DNA of 64,000 nucleotides from positions 27,731,465-27,795,464 of the forward strand of contig CM057464.1 of assembly GCA_030035585.1 (NCBI GenBank), given 5' to 3'. Below the pieces are notes generated by a model. The model did no database searches, was not told the origin of the DNA, and was given only the letters and a program-made list of their open reading frames with translations. Below, piece by piece: positions 1 to 10,704 of the stretch. The first letter of the stretch is position 1. Every line of letters starts with the position of its first letter. Made by a program: the position numbers and the translations under genes. Source of the DNA: Dugong dugon (lineage: Eukaryota > Chordata > Mammalia > Sirenia > Dugongidae).

Positions 1-473
1 TGTATTTCTTCCATCTTCTTTTGATGTTTCCTGCGTCATTTAATATTTTCCTGACAGAATCCTTCAATATTGCAACTGGAGGCTTGAATTTTTTCTTCAG
101 TTCTTTCAACTTGAGAAATGCCGAGTATGTTCTTCCCTTTTGGTTTTCCAACTCTGGATCTTTGCACATGTCATTACAATACTTTACTTCGTTTTCTGGA
201 GCTGCCATTTGAAATCTTCTGTTCATCTGTTTTACTTCATCATTTCTTCTGTTTGCTTTAGCTACTCGACATTTAAGAGCAAGTTTCAGAGTCTCTTCTG
301 ACATCCATTTTGATCTTTTCTTTCTTTCTTGTCTTTTTAATGATCTCTTGCTTTCTTCATGTATGATGTCCTTAATGTCCACAATTCATCTGGTCTTTGG
401 TCATTAGTGTTCAATGCATCAAATCTATTCTTGAGATAGACTCTAAATTCAGGTGGAATATACTTAAGGTCTT
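1..473 (-). mobile_element. RTE-clade LINE, internal ORF fragment
   Basis: Read on the minus strand, this stretch translates in pieces to an RTE/BovB-like protein. One piece contains SKWMSEETL followed by a Lys/Arg-rich helix, and another ends in DAGNIKRRWKKY, which resembles the linker between the endonuclease and reverse transcriptase domains of BovB-type LINEs. Stops and frame changes interrupt it, so it is a dead copy. It runs off the left edge of the window and is followed by a separate RTE 3' end. Confidence 0.75.
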
Positions 474-836
474 ACTGTTGTTCTTAGTTGCCGTCAAGTC
501 GGCTCCGACTCAAGGTGACCTTATGTATAACAGAATGAAATGTTACCTGGTCCTGTGCCATCTTCATGATCACTGGTATGTTTGAGTCCATTGTTGTGGC
601 TGTTGTGTCAGTCTATCTCACTGAGGGTTTCCCTAGTTTTGCTGACCTTCTAGTTTATCAACCATGATGTCCTTTTCTAGTGATTCGTCTTTCATGATGA
701 CATGTAAACAAGCCAAAGTCTAGCCATCCTTGCTTCTAAGGAGCATTCAGGTTGTATTTCTTCTAACACGGATCTATTCGTCCTTCTGGAAGTATAGTCA
801 ATATTCTTCGTCAACACCACAGTTTGAATGCAAGTT
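474..836 (-). mobile_element. RTE LINE 3' end (5'-truncated)
   Basis: The minus strand encodes the RTE C-terminus and 3' terminus. The element's end reads on the plus strand as gttgccgtcaagtcggctcc, the same terminal block that ends every AfroSINE here. The upstream part matches the RTE piece at 1935-2471. It is probably a separate 5'-truncated insertion rather than a continuation of the ORF fragment on its left. Confidence 0.75.
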
Positions 837-981
837 TAATTCCTAGGTTTCTTAAATATACAGTTTTCTCATGCAACAGTTGCCATTCCAGGAAATTGTG
901 TCTAGTTCAACAGTTAATAAATCCTTCTCATTGAGGACCTTAGATTCTGTTCTAATCTTGGTCTCCATCCTCCTCAAATTA

Positions 982-1182
982 TCAGTTGCTGTAGAGTGAA
1001 CTCCAACTCATGGTGACCCCTGTATATCAGACTATAACTGTGTTCCATAGAGTTTTCAATGACTGATTATTCAGAAGTAGATTGCCAGACCTTTATTCCA
1101 AGGTGCCTCTGGGTGGAATTGAACCTCCAAACTTTTGGTTAGCAACCAAGGGTGTTAACAATTTGCACCACCCAGGGACTCC
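982..1182 (-). mobile_element. AfroSINE (glycine-free tRNA head, type B body)
   Basis: Full-length SINE in reverse. It runs from the shared tail (cagttgctgtagagtgaac) through the body (gccagacctttattccaagg) to the tRNA-like head ending cacccagggactcc. In this annotation type B means a body reading cctgg(c/t)gatctacttctga in the sense direction. It is moderately diverged. Confidence 0.9.
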
Positions 1183-1332
1183 TCCACTCTCTTCACACTT
1201 AACAAAGTGAGGTTAGGTAGCAGGCACCAGAGGCCAGGGTCCAGCTGCAATTGTCTGGACTAGCAAAACTCCATGTATGTAAAGGTCCAGAATAGTGGTC
1301 CCTCAGGCTAACAAAGATAACCTGCAAATAGA

Positions 1333-1475
1333 TTCAAGGAACACAGGCAGCCTCTAGAAGCTGGAAAAGACAAGGAATGGATTCTCCCCTAGAGTCTCCA
1401 GAAGGAATACAGCTCTATAAACACCTTGATTTTAGCCCCATAAGACCCATTTCAGACTTCAACCTCTGGAACAGG
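1333..1475 (+). mobile_element. ERVL-MaLR-type LTR, 3' fragment
   Basis: Resembles the 3' half of mammalian MaLR/MLT-type LTRs (gattctcccctagag, then accttgattttagcccc). It is an old partial solo LTR and no internal retroviral sequence is attached. Confidence 0.6.
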
Positions 1476-1479
1476 GAAG

Positions 1480-1934
1480 GAAACTGAGACTCAGGGAATT
1501 TGCCAAATTTCATAAAGTCGCATAGCTAGTTAACAATAGCCACTGAAAACCCAGAACATTTTCTTCATGATAAACGCAATTTTAAGCCCTTCGTGTGTAT
1601 TAACTCATGAAATCTGAGCACACCCCTAGGCAGCACCTCTTAATCTCACCCCATGTTACAGGTGAAAAAATTGAGGCCCAAGGATGTTAAAGTTACAGAG
1701 CTACTAAGCAACTACTAACAGTTTGCACCAGGCATTTTGATTGTGAAATGTACACTCTTCACCACCCATGCATAGTGCTAGTTAGAAAAGGAGCTTAATC
1801 TCCTGGGGTCCAAGCCAATACTCTTCTAACCCCTAAAGAGTTATTTTACTTGTATCTCATTTGATCTTCAAACTCTGTGAGGGTATAGGTTATTCCTATT
1901 TTAAAATGAAGAAAGCAAGTCACAGAGACTAAGC
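1480..1934 (+). repeat. MIR SINE fragments
   Basis: At least two and perhaps three diverged MIR-like stretches. Motifs include gaaactgagactcaggga near 1480, gttacaggtgaaaaaattgaggc near 1660 (MIR core), and tcatttgatcttcaaactctg near 1858. The last is cut at 1935 by the RTE insertion. This is ancient mammalian repeat DNA with no sign of function. Confidence 0.6.
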
Positions 1935-2471
1935 TGTTGTTGGTTGCTGTTGAGTTGGCTCCAACCCATGACAGCCCCATAACACTGCTAGGTCATGTGT
2001 TATCTTCACGATCACCTGTATGTTCAACTCCATTGTGACTGTTGTATCATCCATCTCATTGAGGGTCTCCTTCATTTTCAGTGATCCTCTACTTAACTAA
2101 ACATGATACCCTTCTCAGTGGTTAGTCTTTCCTAATGATGTATCCAAAGTAAGTGAGTTGAAATCTCACCATCCTCACTTCTAAAGAGCATTCTGGTTGT
2201 ATTTCTTCTAAGACTGTTTGCTCTTCTGGCAGTCCATGGTGTATTCAACATTCTTCTCCAACACCACAATTCAGAGGCATCAATTCTTCTTTGGTCTCCC
2301 TTATTCATTGTCCAGCTTTTACATGCATATGAGGCAACTGAACATAGAATGACTTGGGTCAGGCACACCTTAGTCATCAAAGTGACATCTTTGCTTTTTA
2401 AAACTTCAAAGAGGTCTTTTGCAGCAGATTTTCCCAATGCAATACATCATTTGATTTCTTGACTGCTGAGC
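1935..2471 (-). mobile_element. RTE LINE, 3' portion with C-terminal ORF fragment
   Basis: The minus-strand frame at 2437-2132 contains DLFEVLKSKDVTLMTKVCLT and then ELWCWRRMLNTPWTARRANS, a typical RTE/BovB C-terminal region lying after the reverse transcriptase domain. The frame then decays, and the element continues to the shared terminal block near 1935. It is 5'-truncated and inactive, and it interrupts a MIR. Its terminal block is the proposed donor of the AfroSINE tail. Confidence 0.85.
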
Positions 2472-3120
2472 CTAGATCACTCAGCTAGTTAGTTGCAATC
2501 TTTAGCCTGCTGACTTCTATCTCTCAGCAATTTTCAGTCTTACTTGTGGTACCATAGGAGATGCAAAAGATAAGTGAAAGAGTTCCTGTCTTTAGTAAGC
2601 ATATGGATTATCTTGGGCTAAATTTGGTAACTTGGGTGTCACTTCTTCCAACTCCAACCTCAGGGCAAGACTATTCCTGAAGACTTGATCGATAACTCTT
2701 TGCTGTCTGGAGCACTCTGACATTGCATAGGGGAGGGCTTGGAAAGAAACAAACCATCAATATATTGAGCTTCCCCTCCTAGTGGGAAAATCTAGAATTT
2801 CTATACAGGAGGGCTTCAAGGGCAGCAATCTGTTTGGAAATCGGTGCAGCACCTAGGGGTCTTGTATTGAAGCTGTGTTTTTATAGCCCAAATAATGTAT
2901 TTTGTTAGGTGGTATATTTACTTGTGGTGACTTGAGGAAAGGTTGATGAAGATCTGGGAGGGGAAGGACTAAAGCTGCCCCAAACCACCCCTTGATGCCA
3001 CCAATATCCCATGCAAACTACTGTATACAGACGCTTGGGATGAGGAATACACAGGTCTCGCCCCCAAAGAGCTCACTGTCTATTTGGATGTGCACCTTAA
3101 AACAAACCAGTGAACCAAGA
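2472..3120. other. unannotated stretch
   Basis: I see no coding frame and no recognisable mobile element. The phrase near 3064 (ccaaagagctcactgtct) resembles a common ancient mammalian repeat, but too weakly to call. Confidence 0.4.
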
Positions 3121-3327
3121 AAACCAAACCAGTTGCTATTCAGTTGACTCTGACGCATGGTGACCCTATGTGTGTCAGAGTAGAACTGTGCTCTATAGGG
3201 TTTTCAATGGCTAATTTTTGGAAGTAGATCACCAAGCCTTTCTTCCAAGGCATCTCTAGGTGAATTCAAACCTCCAACCATTTGGTTAGCAGCCAGGTGC
3301 ACTAACCATTTGCATCACCCGGGGACT
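3121..3327 (-). mobile_element. AfroSINE, type B
   Basis: Complete reversed SINE: shared tail gttgctattcagttgac, body agtagatcaccaagcctttc, head ending cacccggggact. It is the first of three same-orientation SINEs placed end to end. Confidence 0.9.
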
Positions 3328-3334
3328 GCGAACA

Positions 3335-3537
3335 AACCAAACCAAAAAACCCATTGCCGTCGAGTCAATTCCAAGTCATAGCGACCCAGAGTAGAACTGC
3401 CACACAGGGTTTCCAAGGCTGTAAATCTTTATGGAAGCAGACTGCCACATTTTTCTCCGGAGGAATGGCTAATGGGTTCAAACTACTGACATTTAGGTTA
3501 GCAGCCTAGCGCTTAACCACTGTGGCACCAAACCCCC
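3335..3537 (-). mobile_element. AfroSINE, type A
   Basis: Reversed copy of the second body type. In this annotation type A carries gtaaatctttatggaagcag and ccacatttttctccgg, and the sense strand would read gatgtggcagtctgcttcc. It abuts the type B copy on its left through an A-rich joint, as if one inserted into the other's A-rich tail. Confidence 0.9.
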
Positions 3538-3559
3538 GCTCCCCCCCAAAAAAAAAAAA

Positions 3560-3834
3560 CCCAAATCTGTTGCCGTCAAGTCAATTCCGACTCACTTAAA
3601 GGAGACAGTATATGTAAAGACTTTATTCCAGAACTTGGCACATAGTAAGTGCTTGAAAAAATGCTCATGATGACCCTATAGGACAGAGCAGAACTGCCCC
3701 ATAGGGTTTCTAAGGCTATAAATCTTTACAGAAGCAGACTGCCACATCTTTCTCCCTAAGAGGGGCTGGTGGGTTCGCACTGCCAACCTTTCAGTTAGCA
3801 GCCGAGTGCTTAACCACTGCACCACCAGAGCTCC
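3560..3834 (-). mobile_element. AfroSINE, type A, interrupted by MIR/L2-like DNA
   Basis: Third copy of the cluster. A ~30-bp tail piece (3567-3596) is separated from the rest of the SINE (3668-3834) by ~70 bp that include acttggcacatagtaagtgc, typical of a MIR/L2 3' end. The head is well kept (agccgagtgcttaaccactg). The order suggests a rearranged or nested copy. Confidence 0.8.
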
Positions 3835-3835
3835 T

Positions 3836-4236
3836 CTGAATAAACTAAAGCCCTAACAAATTAAGGCAATCCAGGCATGGGCTAGCTGAGTGTGACAGCC
3901 ATAGGTGTGAGGAGGACAGCCTTATCTCTGTGGTTTTAAGAAAGCCTCAGTGTAAAATGAGATTTTGAAGGCTGAATGGGTAGGTGAGAAAAAAGTGTAA
4001 TGTTAGGCAGAGAGAAAAGTATGGGCAAAGGTATTGGTGAGAAGTTTCTGGTACCACTCGATGACACCGCAGTGAGCAGATTAACTGGCTCAGAGGATTC
4101 ATGCAGGTGTAGTAAAGTCACTTGTCTTGGCTATCACAGAATCACTCATTCACTCAACAAATATTTAGTGCTTGGCAGGCGTTGTTCAAGGTGCTAGGGA
4201 CCCAGCAGTAAATAAACTCTGTGCTCTCAAATGTGA
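3836..4236. other. diverged old-repeat-like DNA
   Basis: No gene. The part near 4138-4230 (cactcaacaaatatttagtg, then ctagggacccagcag) resembles a widespread ancient mammalian repeat. The rest is unassigned. Confidence 0.4.
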
Positions 4237-4237
4237 G

Positions 4238-4455
4238 GAGGAGTCCCTGGTTTGTGCAAATTATTAAAGTTCTTGGCTGCTAGCCAAAAGGTTGGAGGAT
4301 TGAGTCCACCTAGAGGCACCTTTGAAGAAAGGCCTGGAGATCTACTTCTGAAAAATCAGCCATTGAAAACCCTATGGAGCACAGTTCTACTCTGATATCC
4401 ATGAAGTCACTGTGAGTCAGAATCGACTGGACCGACAAATGACTTTTACTGGTTA
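4238..4455 (+). mobile_element. AfroSINE, type B
   Basis: Sense copy: head ggagtccctggtttgtgc, body gcctggagatctacttctg, tail cagaatcgactggaccgac. Full length. Confidence 0.9.
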
Positions 4456-5597
4456 AAATGTGAGCGGTGTCGCCCTGACTTGGGCTCGTGGCGGCCAAGC
4501 TCTCCTCTTCATTCCTGCCTCCATAGAGGGATTCTCATTACAAGGCATTCTTTCAAGAAGAGAGATACACCTCACGCCCCCACCCACCCCCACCCTCATC
4601 TTTGTACAGTCTCCTTTAACTTGAGGGCAGATACAGGAGCCAGTGATGTCTCTGCTGGAATAAATTACCACCCCATCATCTTCATGCATAAAACATGGCA
4701 CAGGAGGCTGGGAGAGGCTCTGCTTGGGCAGCCCAACGCGGCAGCTGCTTCTGGGCCAGTGGTGAGTTAAGGAAAGGAAAGGAAAGACAAGTTACAAGAT
4801 GTAAAAAAAAAAAAAAAAAATACACAGAAGCCTCGGATATAAAAAAGATTTTTTAAAAAAAATTTTTAAAAATTTGGATAACGTCTGGACTTGACTTCCA
4901 GGACTGAGAAACACTTTTGTTTTCCTGCCATGAGAATGCATTAGAGCAGTCACTTTGGGACCATGGTGCTACCTTCTCGACTGCACTGGATCAGAAACAG
5001 GCCATGGAGGGACAGGATCCGGAGGCGGCAGCTCAACCGTGAGTGTCCCAGCTGGTCTCTCTTCAGTTGTCTCTCTTTCTCCACAGCTCGAACCAACGCG
5101 CTTACTTCTCCTCATGCAAATCGTCTCCAAGCTTCCCCTTTTCTCCCTGACTTCACTTTCCCGTGCACTCTCTTCCCATCATTGTTTCTTTCTTATTTCC
5201 AACCACTCGCTCTCTCTTCCAATTTCATTCCTAAGGCTCTCATTAGAGGTAACTAAATACACTTTGTTTCAAGTGACAAGTAAGAGAAAGCCTCTTTTCT
5301 TTATTTCTCCATCTGCATGGAAAGTATGAATAAATATTTACATCTGTCGAGGAGTCGTGAATTTGGAACTTTGGTGTATTACGGTGGGAAAAAACAGACG
5401 GTCTGAATCAAACAGGTTTCAGTGGTGTAGCTAGGATGGGATGAAGTTAAAGGATCAGTGAGTCACACTACCTTTAAAGGATCCAATCACATATCTCTTG
5501 ATCAAGCTCACACTGAAGTCCCTCTTGAGTCAATAGGAACTCTAACCAACAGGGAAACTTCACCATTAATGTAATTTGAGAAAGAAAAAGAATTTCC
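4456..5597. other. low-repeat region with two exon-like stretches
   Basis: No recognised repeat apart from A-rich runs near 4766-4870. Two stretches have splice-site-like edges: 4610-4760 (acceptor-like tttgtacag, donor-like gtgagttaag) and 4902-5038 (acceptor-like cttccag, donor-like gtgagt). The second holds a short frame starting at 4963. None of this is supported by homology I can recall, so I do not call a gene. Confidence 0.3.
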
Positions 5598-5697
5598 AGT
5601 ACAGGTATGCGTCGTATAACATCCACAATATGTTCTGTGAAACAGGACATTACGTGATTTGGGCATTGTGTGAACACCGTATTATATATACTACATG
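5598..5697. mobile_element. Tigger/mariner-type MITE remnant
   Basis: The stretch tatgcgtcgtataacatcc followed by gattgtgtgaacacc-like sequence resembles one end of a mammalian Tc1/mariner-superfamily MITE. Only about 100 bp is recognisable, and the other end was not found. Confidence 0.4.
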
Positions 5698-5720
5698 TAT
5701 GTATATATTTGATACACACA

Positions 5721-6148
5721 CAGTCATCCCTAGGTATTCACAGGGGATTGGTTCCAGGACCCCCGTGTTTACCAAAATCCGAGGATGCCCAAGTCCCTTA
5801 TATAAAATGGCATAATATTTGCATACAACCTACGCACATCTTTAAATTATCTCTAGGTTACTTACAATACCTAATATAATGTAAATGCTATGTAGTTGTT
5901 ATATGGTACTGTATTATTTAGGGAATAATGACAAGACACAAGGCTAAAGAGGAAGGACGCTCAAACAAGGAGTGCCAGAGAGAGACTGAGGTGGGAGGCT
6001 ACAGCAGAGTACGCCTACACATCATTTCTGGATTCAGCATAGCGCTCCAAACGCAGCAAATGCAAATCCCACCCCCACCCCCCATTATTTTTGCTCTGTG
6101 GTTGGTTGAATCTGAGGATGCGGAACCTCAAATATGGAGGGCCAACTG
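5721..6148 (+). mobile_element. MER2/Tigger-like DNA transposon (MITE)
   Basis: The ends form inverted repeats: cagtcatccctaggtattca at the left, and ggagggccaactg, roughly its reverse complement, at the right. The interior (ggttccaggacccccgtg, cccttatataaaatggcata, gggaataatgacaag) is typical of this non-coding Tigger-derived family. It encodes no transposase. It is diverged, consistent with pre-afrotherian age. Confidence 0.75.
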
Positions 6149-6164
6149 CATATCAAAGAAACCC

Positions 6165-6640
6165 CCTCTCAAGCTGCTCAGGCTCTCTATCAGCGCCAGG
6201 AGCCTCGGTGTTTGCAAACTTGCACCTGCAATTGGCTGCCTCTAGGCGCGAGGTGCCCTCTGAGCAGCCCCAGGGGAGTCTGATCGGAATCAGAAGCCCC
6301 TGAGCTGCTGCAGCCCAGCGTCTCACCGCAGGCACCGACCCGCTGGCGGCCAGGCAGTGCATGCGCCAGCGGTAGCCACAGGGGCAGCCACAGAAGTCGC
6401 AACAGTCGCTGCTCCACCACCGAGGCTGGGGGCTACAAGCTGCGCTGGGCTCCAGGGCTGCAGCGGTTGACGCTGCGTCGCAAATTCAACGCCAGCCCAC
6501 CTCCTGGGGCCCTTCCAAACAAGCCCCCCCCCTCGCCCCCGCGCCACCCCGCCCCGGAGATCCATGCTGTGGGATGTTGCCTGAACGAATGCGGCACATA
6601 CCTGTATATGCCAAAAAGACCATTATTTATCAACAAGTAA
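6165..6640. other. GC/CpG-rich block of unknown role
   Basis: This block stands out from the AT-rich surroundings by its dense CpG and C-rich runs near 6523-6560. On the plus strand a frame free of stops spans 6284-6640 (118 codons, no ATG near its start; contains GGYKLRWAPGLQRLTLRRKF). On the minus strand an ATG frame runs 6565-6323 and ends beside a donor-like gcg/gtgaga. Such frames are expected by chance in GC-rich DNA. It could be a CpG-island promoter, a decayed retrocopy or neither. Confidence 0.35.
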
Positions 6641-6679
6641 CAAATCAGTGTGTCTGTTGCTAGAGACGTTTATTTGGCT

Positions 6680-6892
6680 CAAAAACAAAACAAAACCAGT
6701 TGCCATTCAATCAATTCCAACTCATGGCAACCCCACGTGTGTCAGAGTAGAACTGTGCTCCAAAGAGTTTTCAATGGCAAATTTTTGGAAGTAGATCACC
6801 AGGACTTTCTTCTGCCTTGCCTCTGGGTAGACTCGAACTGCCAGCCTTTTGGTTAGCAGCTGAGAACTTAAGGGTTTGCATCACCATGGACT
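6680..6892 (-). mobile_element. AfroSINE, type B
   Basis: Reversed full-length copy: A-rich tail, ccagttgccattcaatc, body gtagatcaccaggactttc, head to atggactcc. Confidence 0.9.
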
Positions 6893-7744
6893 CCTTATTT
6901 AGCTGAAATGTCAACAAATTCAAATGGCTAGAGGCGCTAGGCTGCTGAGGTCAGTGAGTGAAGTGGGTCTGTTTTCATGGGTGTGAGGAATAACTCACTT
7001 TCTTCTTATCTCGGGCATGAGAAAATCAACAATGCAGCCATGATGATAAATCACAACTACATTTGGCCTCTGTGTGAGGAGGCCATAGGAAGTGGTACAG
7101 ACTGTGGCAAATGGAAAATTACTTGCCCTGCCATGGTGGGACAGCCACCATTCAATGCCATCAGATTGTTTTCATGAGGAATGGGGGGTCCAGTTTGTCA
7201 GATTTTCCAAATTTTTAAGAAAAGCCAAAAATACAAATTTCTAAGTGAAAACTGTAAATGACAGCAATTAATTTAAAATTTTTAAACACTATAACAAATA
7301 GTACTATGCTCTGACTGCAAAATGTGACAACTCTGGACCACGAGTTTCCAAGCCTTGGTTTAAGTGCTGAGTGTTGTTTTTATTAGCAGTCTATCACACG
7401 GTATTGTTTAGGCCTAGTTATATGTTGGAGAGTCTTTCCTATCTGTTAAAAGCCCCTGGTAAAGACAGCTAAATTAAGATGAATGAGTAGTTTAAGAATG
7501 TAAGTGTCAAACACAGTCACAGTCTACTAGTTTAAGAGGCCAAGCCAGGCTAGTTGGATTCCAAATGGTGCTCCACATACAAGGAAATACACCCAGCAAA
7601 ATATTTCCTTATTTTTGTTTTTTAACGTAATTGAAGATGCCATTAAGAATTCTCTCAGGGCCTTCACCTCTTATTCATCCGCTTCTTTCACTTGAGCCTA
7701 CGTTGAGTTCAAATTCCAGTTTATGTGACACCTCACTTTGTGTC
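6893..7744. other. unique AT-rich DNA
   Basis: No recognised repeat and no supportable frame. The 66-codon frame at 6977 has no recognisable motif. Confidence 0.4.
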
Positions 7745-7912
7745 TAGGAGCCCCAGTGCTGCAGTAGTTAAGCACTCAGCTGCTAACGGAAAGCTCAGCA
7801 GTTCAAATCTACCAGCCGCTCCTTGGAGACTCTATGGGGTAGTTTTGATCTGCCCTGTAGGGTCTCTATGAGTCAGAATTGACTCGACAGCAATGGGTTT
7901 GGTTTGGTTTTT
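7745..7912 (+). mobile_element. AfroSINE, type A, internally shortened
   Basis: Sense copy with head gagccccagtgctgcagtag and tail gaattgactcgacagcaatg. The central gatgtggcagtctgcttcc block is missing; the head joins directly to cttggagactctatgggg. Confidence 0.88.
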
Positions 7913-8835
7913 CATTCTGTCTGTAGGAAAACGGTTGTGCTCTCACAGATTTAGGGCAATAACTCTGTTGTGGGATGTGTCACAGAAAAAAAGATGGAAT
8001 ATTGTTCTATGCCATTTCACCAGTATGGATGGGGAATGGGCCTATTCTCCAAAAAACATGAACTTGTGAGATTTTACTTAAGTTATGAGAGTAACATCTG
8101 GGAACTGTGATGTGATTTCTACATAGTTTTAACAAGAAATGATGATGCATTAATAGATGGTTAATTTAAGCTAACCTTCAGCAGGCTAGTGCTGACCTCT
8201 GTCAGAATCTAAGGAAGGAGAAAGTTCTGACATTCCTTCAGAGTGGTCAAGAGCACTGCTGTATTAAGAGTCAGCATGAATTAGAAATAGCAGCAAGATC
8301 AAATGGCATTTCTTGGGGTTGATTTTTCCAAAGCAGGGAAGACTTATGCATGTTTGAAGGCAGAGAACTAGGAGGCATTGGAAAGGGAGAGAGAATAAAG
8401 ATGCCAAAGAAGGAGGGAACAATGGGAAGCTTCTCACTGTGAACACCAGTTTGCATGGCTAGCACTGGGCAATGCTTTGCCATTGCTAGTTATCTGTCTT
8501 TGATAACTTTTCCTGTCCCTTTCTCTGAGGCTTTTCCCACAGGTCAGTGTCCCCTCCAACTGGGAAACCCAAGCTATGTTGCCCCTTAGAGTTATTCTTT
8601 TACTGAGAAAAATAAGTTAATAAGTCCTTTTCCTCCTCAAACACAAAGAGACTTTTAATGGCCATAGGACGCACTTGTGCTGCCACTCTCTGTTTCTATG
8701 CCCATGGCAGACATTGCTAATCAACCACAGCTCTCTCCATCTCTTTCTCTCCCGGGGAGGCCAGGCGCAGCATCAGAATCCTTTGCAACACAGTGCCCTA
8801 GCCTGCCAAAAACAAACAAAAAAACCTCAAAAAAC
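7913..8835. other. unique DNA
   Basis: No repeat or gene recognised. Minus-strand frames at 8264-8483 overlap each other and show no family motif. Confidence 0.4.
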
Positions 8836-9033
8836 AAACCAGTTGCTGTCAATTCTGACTCATGGCAACTCCATGTGTGCCGAGTAGAACTATACTCCAT
8901 AGGGTTTTCAATGCTGAATTTTCAGAAGCAGATCTCCAGACCTTTCTTCCAAGGCACCTCTGGGTAGACCCCCAACCACCAACCTTTTGGTTAGTAGTCG
9001 AGTGCTTAACCATTCGCACCATCCAGGGACTCG
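8836..9033 (-). mobile_element. AfroSINE, type B
   Basis: Reversed copy: ccagttgctgtcaattctg, body cagatctccagacctttc, head gcaccatccagggactc. Confidence 0.9.
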
Positions 9034-9095
9034 CTAAGCTGCTACTTCTAATCAATTAGAGTTGGCTCAGCAATTGAAACTTGTATTAATTTTCT

Positions 9096-9946
9096 GTTGC
9101 TCAGGCACATATATTCACTGAAGACACAAACACAGATACTCCTCAGACATAAACAAACACCTTCCAACATTGGTTTTCTGGGTTTGAAGGCTTAGGATCA
9201 TAGTCTCATGGGACAACTCAGTCAATTGGCATAACATAGTTCACAAAAATCATGATCTGCATCCTAGTGAAATGAGTAGCATCTGGGGTCTTAAAAGCTT
9301 ATAAGTGGGCATCTAAGATACAACTATGAGTCTCTACTTGCCAGGAGCAAAACAGTAAGAAGGTAATCAAAGGCTCAGAGAAGAAACAAGTCTACATGAG
9401 CCATGATCTCTTCTATTCTGAAACCAGAACTAGATGGTGCTCGGCTACCACCACTGACTAGTCTGACTGGGGTCACAATAGACGGTCCCAAATAGAATGG
9501 GAGAAAAATGTGGAATGGAACTCAAATTCTTAAAAAAAAAAAAAAGTCAGACAAACTGGAATGGTAGAGAACAGAGGACTCCCTGCGACACTCTTTAAAC
9601 CTAGAACTCAGCCTATCCCCTGAGGTCACCTTTTAGCAAAATAGCAGAGTAGCACACAAAATAAAGGATATTACCCATAAGATCAGTGCTCTACTTAAAA
9701 ACCATCTGTATGATACCAAAAAGTCAATGATTACTCAAAAGCAAAGATGAGAAGATAAGGGGGCAGGGAAACTAGAACACTGGAAAGGGAACAAACAGAG
9801 CACAATAAAGAGATTGTTGACACATTTTGATAAATGTAACTAACATTTATTAAATGTAACTGAACAATTTATGTGGAAACTGTCAAATGGGAACCTAACT
9901 TGCTATATAAACATTCACCAAAAACTCAATAAAATACTAAAAAAAA
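9096..9946 (+). mobile_element. L1 3' UTR fragment (5'-truncated)
   Basis: Matches the 3' UTR of the other L1s here: gtagcatctggggtcttaaa, gatggtgctcggctaccacc, then cccctgaggtcacctttt. Its final ~300 bp differ from the young L1 tail at 19203-19337, so it is probably an older L1 subfamily. No ORF remains. Its A-rich end abuts the reversed LTR. Confidence 0.75.
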
Positions 9947-10552
9947 ATTTTCTATTGCTGTGTAACAAACTAGCACAAACTTACCAGCTTAAAACTATAT
10001 ACATTTATTATCTCACATGTTCCATGGGTCAGAGTCTAGGCATGAATTCACCATATCCTCTGCTCAGGTTCTCACAGTTTGCAATAAAGGTGTCAGCTGA
10101 GGCTGCCATCTCATCTGAGGCTCAGGGACCTCTTCTAAGATCAATGGTTGTTGGCAAAATTCAGTTCCTTTAGGTTGTAGGACTGAGGCCCTCAGCTCCT
10201 AGAGGCTGCCCACCATTCCTTATCACATGGCCTCCATAGCATGGCAGTTTGCTTCCTCAAGGCTAACAGGAGAACATCTGTTGCTGCTTCTAATCACTCT
10301 TTTAAAGGACTCGCCTGATTAGATCAGGCCCATCCAGGGCAATCTCCTTTTTAATTAACTCAAAGTCAACTGATTGGGGACCTTAATCACATCTGAAAAA
10401 TCCTTCACTTTTGCCATATAATATAACCTCAGCACAGGGGTGAGATCTCATATTTGCAAGTCCCACATGTACTCAAGGCAAGGGAATTACACAGAATGTA
10501 TACAGTAGGTGGTATGAATCTTGGGGACCATCTTAGAATTCTGCCTACCACA
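9947..10552 (-). mobile_element. Solo LTR, ERVL-MaLR-like
   Basis: On the minus strand it begins tgtggtaggcagaattctaa and ends with the MaLR-style gtttgttacacagcaatag. The plus-strand block acatttattatctcacatg is the reverse complement of the usual polyadenylation region. No internal region is attached. It is an old fossil, and the family assignment is by overall resemblance. Confidence 0.65.
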
Positions 10553-10704
10553 AAACCCAGTTGTCATCCTTTCAATAGATCCTGGATTTTGACTACTAGA
10601 AAGCTCAGGGCAGTGTCAGGTTGGGACACAGAAGTGAGGGGTAGGCACAGATGTCCTGTGACCCTTCTCTTCTTTTAGCCTGCCACAATTACGGGAAGTT
10701 AAAG

